Shown here in pieces: positions 60,184 to 64,000 of a DNA stretch of 64,000 bases. The stretch covers positions 3,534,001 to 3,598,000 of the forward strand of contig NZ_CP054139.1 in assembly GCF_013283875.1 (NCBI RefSeq), in the 5' to 3' direction. This stretch comes from Mucilaginibacter mali. GTDB taxonomy: Bacteria; Bacteroidota; Bacteroidia; Sphingobacteriales; Sphingobacteriaceae. The stretch's first letter is position 1, and every line of letters starts with the position of its first letter. Made by a program: the position numbers and the translations under genes. The notes under the pieces were generated by a model. It worked only from the letters and a program-made list of their open reading frames with translations, was not told the DNA's origin and made no database searches.

Positions 60184-63024
60184 TTAAAACAAGCCCAACT
60201 GCCCTTTATCATCCATTTCAATATCATCGGGGTTGGTGATCTCGAAATCGATCTTTTTTGCAGGTGGATCAACCGGTTTTTCTTCCGGTGATTGCACAGA
60301 TTCTTCTATTGATTCCACAGATTTTTCTTCCGATTTCACCGATGTTTCCGGTTCAAAAGCCGGTGCCGATGGCGCTGCTTCGGCTACCGGCTGTACATCT
60401 TTCGCAGGTGGGATATCGGCTACCTCTTTTTCTTCAGGAGTGGTCACAATCTCAGTTTCCTCCACACTGTTTGGTTCCGGATCGGGCACATCGGCTTCGT
60501 CGTCATGTTCGCTAATGAGTGTTATGCTTTGCACCGTATGTGCCGAGAGGCGGTTACCCATGGCCTTCATGCCTTTTACATCTATCAGGTCGGCCAGGTT
60601 AATTTCGGCGGTTTCCGGTGTCAGGGTTTTGCCTTTTAGCTGCTCCACACTTACGATAGGCTGCGCCGCGCCAGATATCAGGATGAGTTTAGATCCGCCT
60701 TCATCGCTGATGACGCTGGTTTGTTTGCCGATCACCGTATTTTCGAACACAAAGCGCTTCACCATGTAATTCTTCGATTTACCTTCGAAATGCACCAGGG
60801 TATAAACCTTTTCAGGGTTATACTTTTCTATCAGGATCATCTTATCATCAAAGTGGTTATTCAAATCGAAGCTGGTCAGTTCGTACACCCCATTACCAAA
60901 CATGGTCAGGATCTTATCTTCACCATCAAATTCGCCCAGGTATTTACCACGGCTATCGGCATTCAGGCGTTTCAGGATATCATCATACCAGATCTTGCGG
61001 CCGGCCAGCGTAGATACCCCTTTACTTTTCAGCACGATTTTTTTAACCGGGTACTTGGTAATGATATTACCCATACTGCCGCGGCCTTTAATAGCCAGTT
61101 CGGCAAAGTCTTCGTCAAATTGTAGCTTCTTTAGTTTAGAATGTGGTTTCAGTTGGATATTCACCACTTCGGCCTCGCCGTTAGGGTTGGCGCTGAAGTA
61201 TAATACCTTGCTGCCTTTACTACCCTTGGTCAGGTCGTATTCCTTATCGCGGGTAACGCCAACTACGCTAAAGCGTTTGATATATGATACGCCGCTAGCA
61301 CCATCCTTGTAGATCATATTGTAAACCGTTCGTTCGTCGTTCTTTTTGAATACGGCCACGTGCAAGATATCCTTGCCAACGAATACCTTCTCCTGCACCT
61401 TGGTGATAATCGCCTTACCATCTTCGCGGAATACGATGATCTCATCGATATCCGAGCAATCGCATACAAAAGCAACCGATTCATCACGCTTTAAGCCCGA
61501 GCCGATGAAACCGTCGGTTCGGTTAACATACAACTTGATATTAGCCAGGGCCACTTGGGCGGCTTCCACCTTATCAAAGGCCCGTAGTTCCGTTTTGCGT
61601 CCGCGGTCTTTACCAAACTTCTCCTTCAGCTTCTCAAACCAGTCAATTGTATAGTCGGTCAGATGTTTCAGGTGATGCTTTACCTGTTTTATCTCGTCGT
61701 TCAGGTTTTTGATCTGCTCGTCGGTCTTTTTAAAGTCGAACCGGGTGATACTGCTCATCGGTTTGTCGATCAGCTTTTTGTAATCCTCGGGCAGTATCTC
61801 GCGGTAAAATTGCGGGAAGAATGGGGTGAACAACCTTGTCAATGTTTCTACCACCAGCTCAAAGGTAGATGAGCTTTCATAGTCAGGGTGTTTGTACATC
61901 CCCTCCTGTATAAATATCTTCAGTAAGGAACTGAAGAAGATCTTCTCCATCAATTCGGCCAGGCGTATCTCCAGTTCCTGCTTCAGCAAGGCTTTGGTGA
62001 ACAGGGTGCTTTCCTCAAGGATATCGTTCACACTCATAAAGTGCGGCTTATCATCCCTGATCACACAGGTATTGGGCGATATGGAAACCTCACAATCGGT
62101 AAAGGCATAAAGGGCGTCGATAGTAACATCAGGCGAGATCCCCGGCGCCAGGTGGATCACGATCTCCACATCCTTGGCCGTATTATCCTCTATTTTTTTG
62201 ATCTTGATCTTACCCTTATCGTTGGCAGCTATCACACTGTCAATCAGCCCGCCGGTAGTGGTGCTGAACGGGATCTCGGTAATAGCCAGCGTCTTTTTAT
62301 CGCGCTCTACAATTTTGGCGCGCACACGTACCTTCCCGCCGCGCTGTCCCTCGTTATAGTTAGAACAATCGGCCATGCCACCGGTAGGGAAATCGGGCAC
62401 CAGATCGGCACGTACACCACGCAGGATCCCTATCGAAGCGTCAATTAACTCTACAAAATTGTGGGGCAAGATCTTGGTAGCCAAGCCTACTGCAATACCC
62501 TCGGCACCTTGCGCCAGCAACAGCGGGAACTTCACCGGCAGGGTGATAGGCTCTTTGTTACGGCCATCATAACTGGCCTGCCAAACGGTAGTATCGGGGT
62601 TAAAAACAACTTCCAGCGCAAACTTGCTCAGGCGCGCTTCAATGTAACGCGGCGCAGCTGCCGAGTCGCCGGTTATCGGGTCGCCCCAATTACCCTGGCA
62701 ATCAATCAGCAGGTTTTTCTGGCCTATCTGCACCATAGCATCGCCAATAGAAGCATCGCCATGTGGGTGATACTTCATAGTGTTACCAATTACGTTGGCG
62801 GCCTTGTTATATCGCCCGTCGTCCATCTCCTTCAGCGAGTGCAGGATACGGCGCTGAACCGGCTTTAAACCATCGTTAATATGGGGAACGGCACGGTCGA
62901 GGATAACGTACGATGCATAGTCCAAAAACCAATTCTCGTACAATCCATCAAGCGATGTGACGTTGTGCAGTTTGTTTACTTCGTTATCTAAAGGCTCATC
63001 GTGGTTGCCTAAATCTTCACTCAT
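60184..63024 (-). CDS. parC: Type IIA topoisomerase subunit A (topoisomerase IV ParC-type)
   Basis: DNA-cleaving subunit that decatenates DNA with ParE. 946 aa. The breakage-reunion domain has GLKPVQRRILHSLKEMDDGR, HPHGDASIGDAMVQ and catalytic Tyr127 in APRYIEA. The C-terminal part has the beta-propeller (IDEIIVFREDGKAIITKVQE) and a QRGGKV-containing loop near residue 230. A Glu/Pro/Ser-rich acidic tail of about 110 residues ends with QLGLF at the C-terminus, which resembles a sliding-clamp-binding peptide. I chose ParC over GyrA because the CTD lacks a standard GyrA box and the length and tail fit the Bacteroidota ParC group. Confidence 0.82.
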   Translation of the reverse strand: MSEDLGNHDEPLDNEVNKLHNVTSLDGLYENWFLDYASYVILDRAVPHINDGLKPVQRRILHSLKEMDDGRYNKAANVIGNTMKYHPHGDASIGDAMVQIGQKNLLIDCQGNWGDPITGDSAAAPRYIEARLSKFALEVVFNPDTTVWQASYDGRNKEPITLPVKFPLLLAQGAEGIAVGLATKILPHNFVELIDASIGILRGVRADLVPDFPTGGMADCSNYNEGQRGGKVRVRAKIVERDKKTLAITEIPFSTTTGGLIDSVIAANDKGKIKIKKIEDNTAKDVEIVIHLAPGISPDVTIDALYAFTDCEVSISPNTCVIRDDKPHFMSVNDILEESTLFTKALLKQELEIRLAELMEKIFFSSLLKIFIQEGMYKHPDYESSSTFELVVETLTRLFTPFFPQFYREILPEDYKKLIDKPMSSITRFDFKKTDEQIKNLNDEIKQVKHHLKHLTDYTIDWFEKLKEKFGKDRGRKTELRAFDKVEAAQVALANIKLYVNRTDGFIGSGLKRDESVAFVCDCSDIDEIIVFREDGKAIITKVQEKVFVGKDILHVAVFKKNDERTVYNMIYKDGASGVSYIKRFSVVGVTRDKEYDLTKGSKGSKVLYFSANPNGEAEVVNIQLKPHSKLKKLQFDEDFAELAIKGRGSMGNIITKYPVKKIVLKSKGVSTLAGRKIWYDDILKRLNADSRGKYLGEFDGEDKILTMFGNGVYELTSFDLNNHFDDKMILIEKYNPEKVYTLVHFEGKSKNYMVKRFVFENTVIGKQTSVISDEGGSKLILISGAAQPIVSVEQLKGKTLTPETAEINLADLIDVKGMKAMGNRLSAHTVQSITLISEHDDEADVPDPEPNSVEETEIVTTPEEKEVADIPPAKDVQPVAEAAPSAPAFEPETSVKSEEKSVESIEESVQSPEEKPVDPPAKKIDFEITNPDDIEMDDKGQLGLF

Positions 63025-63635
63025 TAGCAGCTATAAAAATTATGGATGGGTAAATATAAATATAGTTGCCCTATTTGGGTGCCATGAGTTTTGCACATTG
63101 GGGTGTTGGAAGGTTGTGGTGGTGATTTAACCACAAAGGGCACAAAGGTTTGCACGGAGGACACAGAGGTTTTTTGATCGGCGACATCATCAATCAATGA
63201 TCTGTGAAATCAATCTTAAATCCGTGAAATCATATCATAAAGAAAATGAACGTTCCGTGTTTCATAGCGGCCGATAGCCCCGCTTTCTGTCCAAGTTTTG
63301 CCTGCCCCCACGCAGTTTATCGCACGCAAAAGCTTTCCCGCCAATCGGGTTTAGGTTGGGCGGTTCGTGCAGTAATTAATCAATCCGCTATGCAGAGCGA
63401 TAGCGAAGCATCCCCGATAAGCAAAGCCAGCGTGCATGATTGGGGATGTTTCGCTGCCGCTTATGACGGGATGGCGAATGCTTGTCCGGCTGTCCTACTG
63501 GCAGGGATCAGGACAAGTAGGACAAGAACAGGACAGACTCTGCTCACCGTACCAAATAATCGCCCAAATTCTAATCCTGTCGTAAGTCTCTACATCATTT
63601 GCACATTTGTAATTTGCACACCTGCACATTCACAC
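63025..63635. other. 611-base gene-free repeat-rich stretch
   Basis: Fragments of at least four repeat families lie here: ACCACAAAGGGCACAAAGG (63122-63175, family C), GATTTCACNGAT-like words (63187-63236, family D), a diverged family A palindrome (arms around 63390-63415 and 63442-63470), GGACAAGTAGGACAAG words (63490-63540) and TGCACATTTG words (63594-63632, family E). No gene is seen. Confidence 0.7.
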
Positions 63636-64000
63636 CTACTCCTTCTGCCCCAGCGAGAACCAGTTACCCGAATCATCCTTAAACAAAGCCTCGTATCCGT
63701 AAAACTCCTTTGTTGGTTCTTTAGTAAACTCTACACCTTTAGCTTTTAATTCTTCGTAGGTAGCCATCAGGTCTTTACATTCAAACACACCGAAGCCGAA
63801 AGTACCTTGCGCAACCAGTTCGCGCATTTGGGCGGCAGCTTCTTTTTTAAACATCATCCCCTCACTGATGCCCATCAGGGCAATTTCCAGGTCGGGTTGT
63901 TCGGGCGGACAAACGGTGAGCCAGCGGGCGCCGGGGCCCATAGCCGCATCGGTATGTACGGTGAAACCTAATTTGTTTACATAAAAATCATAAGCGCTGT
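63636..64000 (-). CDS. VOC-family (glyoxalase-like) protein, partial
   Basis: The frame is open to the window edge on the minus strand (AYDFYVNKLGFTVHTD precedes the first internal Met), so the N-terminus is outside. The visible part has the glyoxalase/bleomycin-resistance fold: YDFYVNKLGFTV, ARWLTVCPPEQPDLEIAL and the final KDDSGNWFSLGQK. Substrate not deducible; such proteins bind metals and may act as small-molecule enzymes or antibiotic binders. Confidence 0.85.
   Translation of the reverse strand, partial: SAYDFYVNKLGFTVHTDAAMGPGARWLTVCPPEQPDLEIALMGISEGMMFKKEAAAQMRELVAQGTFGFGVFECKDLMATYEELKAKGVEFTKEPTKEFYGYEALFKDDSGNWFSLGQKE

Noticed and set aside
60233..60769. Plus-strand open frame (178 codons) opposite the parC tail
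   Set aside because: Serine-rich translation is the complement of the Glu/Ser tail codons; no independent support.
63246..63749. Plus-strand open frame of 167 codons
   Set aside because: It crosses several intergenic repeats and overlaps the VOC gene on the other strand; no domain or start signal.

Overview
The window looks like a piece of a Bacteroidota chromosome, most probably Sphingobacteriaceae (Mucilaginibacter/Pedobacter-like). Several things point this way: the type IX secretion/gliding genes gldB, gldK, gldL, gldM, gldN and sprE/porW; the DUF5103 'T9SS plug' protein; T9SS type A sorting tails; an ATP synthase operon without beta and epsilon genes; Bacteroidota-style promoter candidates (TTTG ... 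TAnnTTTG) and few Shine-Dalgarno sites. The genus is an inference. No rRNA, tRNA or CRISPR array was seen.

Layout. 1-5.8 kb: two tandem copies of a two-gene module, each a large secreted T9SS cargo protein followed by a 74-75 aa membrane-tailed peptide. 5.8-12.9 kb: lipoproteins (DUF4136, DUF4349), nadE divergent from gldB, an AraC-type regulator and small conserved proteins. 13.0-18.9 kb: the ATP synthase operon on the minus strand (atpZ-like, AtpI-like, B, E, F, H, A, G). 19.0-26.1 kb: sprE/porW, a class A penicillin-binding protein and uvrC. 26.2-33.1 kb: gldN, gldM, gldL, gldK, then hemD and a DUF4271 membrane protein, all minus strand. 33.2-38.3 kb: small secreted proteins and a convergent pair of a sigma-54 response regulator and a hybrid histidine kinase with HPt domain. 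38.4-49.6 kb: metabolism (acyltransferase, hemW, pullulanase, threonine synthase, JmjC-like cupin, MFS transporter, glucuronate isomerase). 49.7-51.4 kb: a complete IS1182-family element. 51.5-64 kb: DUF3347 protein, T9SS plug protein, GH31 glucosidase, sugar nucleotidyltransferase, M42 peptidase, a topoisomerase IV-type subunit A and a partial VOC-family protein.

How the genes fit together. GldK/L/M/N, SprE/PorW, GldB and the plug protein all belong to the envelope machine that exports proteins bearing the C-terminal sorting domain found on the two large proteins at the left edge, so machine and likely cargo lie within about 50 kb. Pullulanase, GH31, glucuronate isomerase and the transporter fit a polysaccharide-degrading lifestyle.

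A second layer is an unusual density of intergenic repeats of at least seven sequence types: REP-like GTCATTNTGAGCGATAGCGAAG palindromes, ACCACAAAGGGCACAAAGG, GATTTCACNGAT, TGCAAATGTGCA, GTGAGTAGTGAGTAG, short GTCATTGGTCAT-like and AGTCGGGAA-like tracts. Two of these types sit inside the ATP synthase operon, and one resembles DNA encoding the acidic tail of the topoisomerase. The most novel-looking item is the duplicated cargo/small-peptide module: the mature peptide is identical in both copies despite silent changes in 16 of 27 codons.
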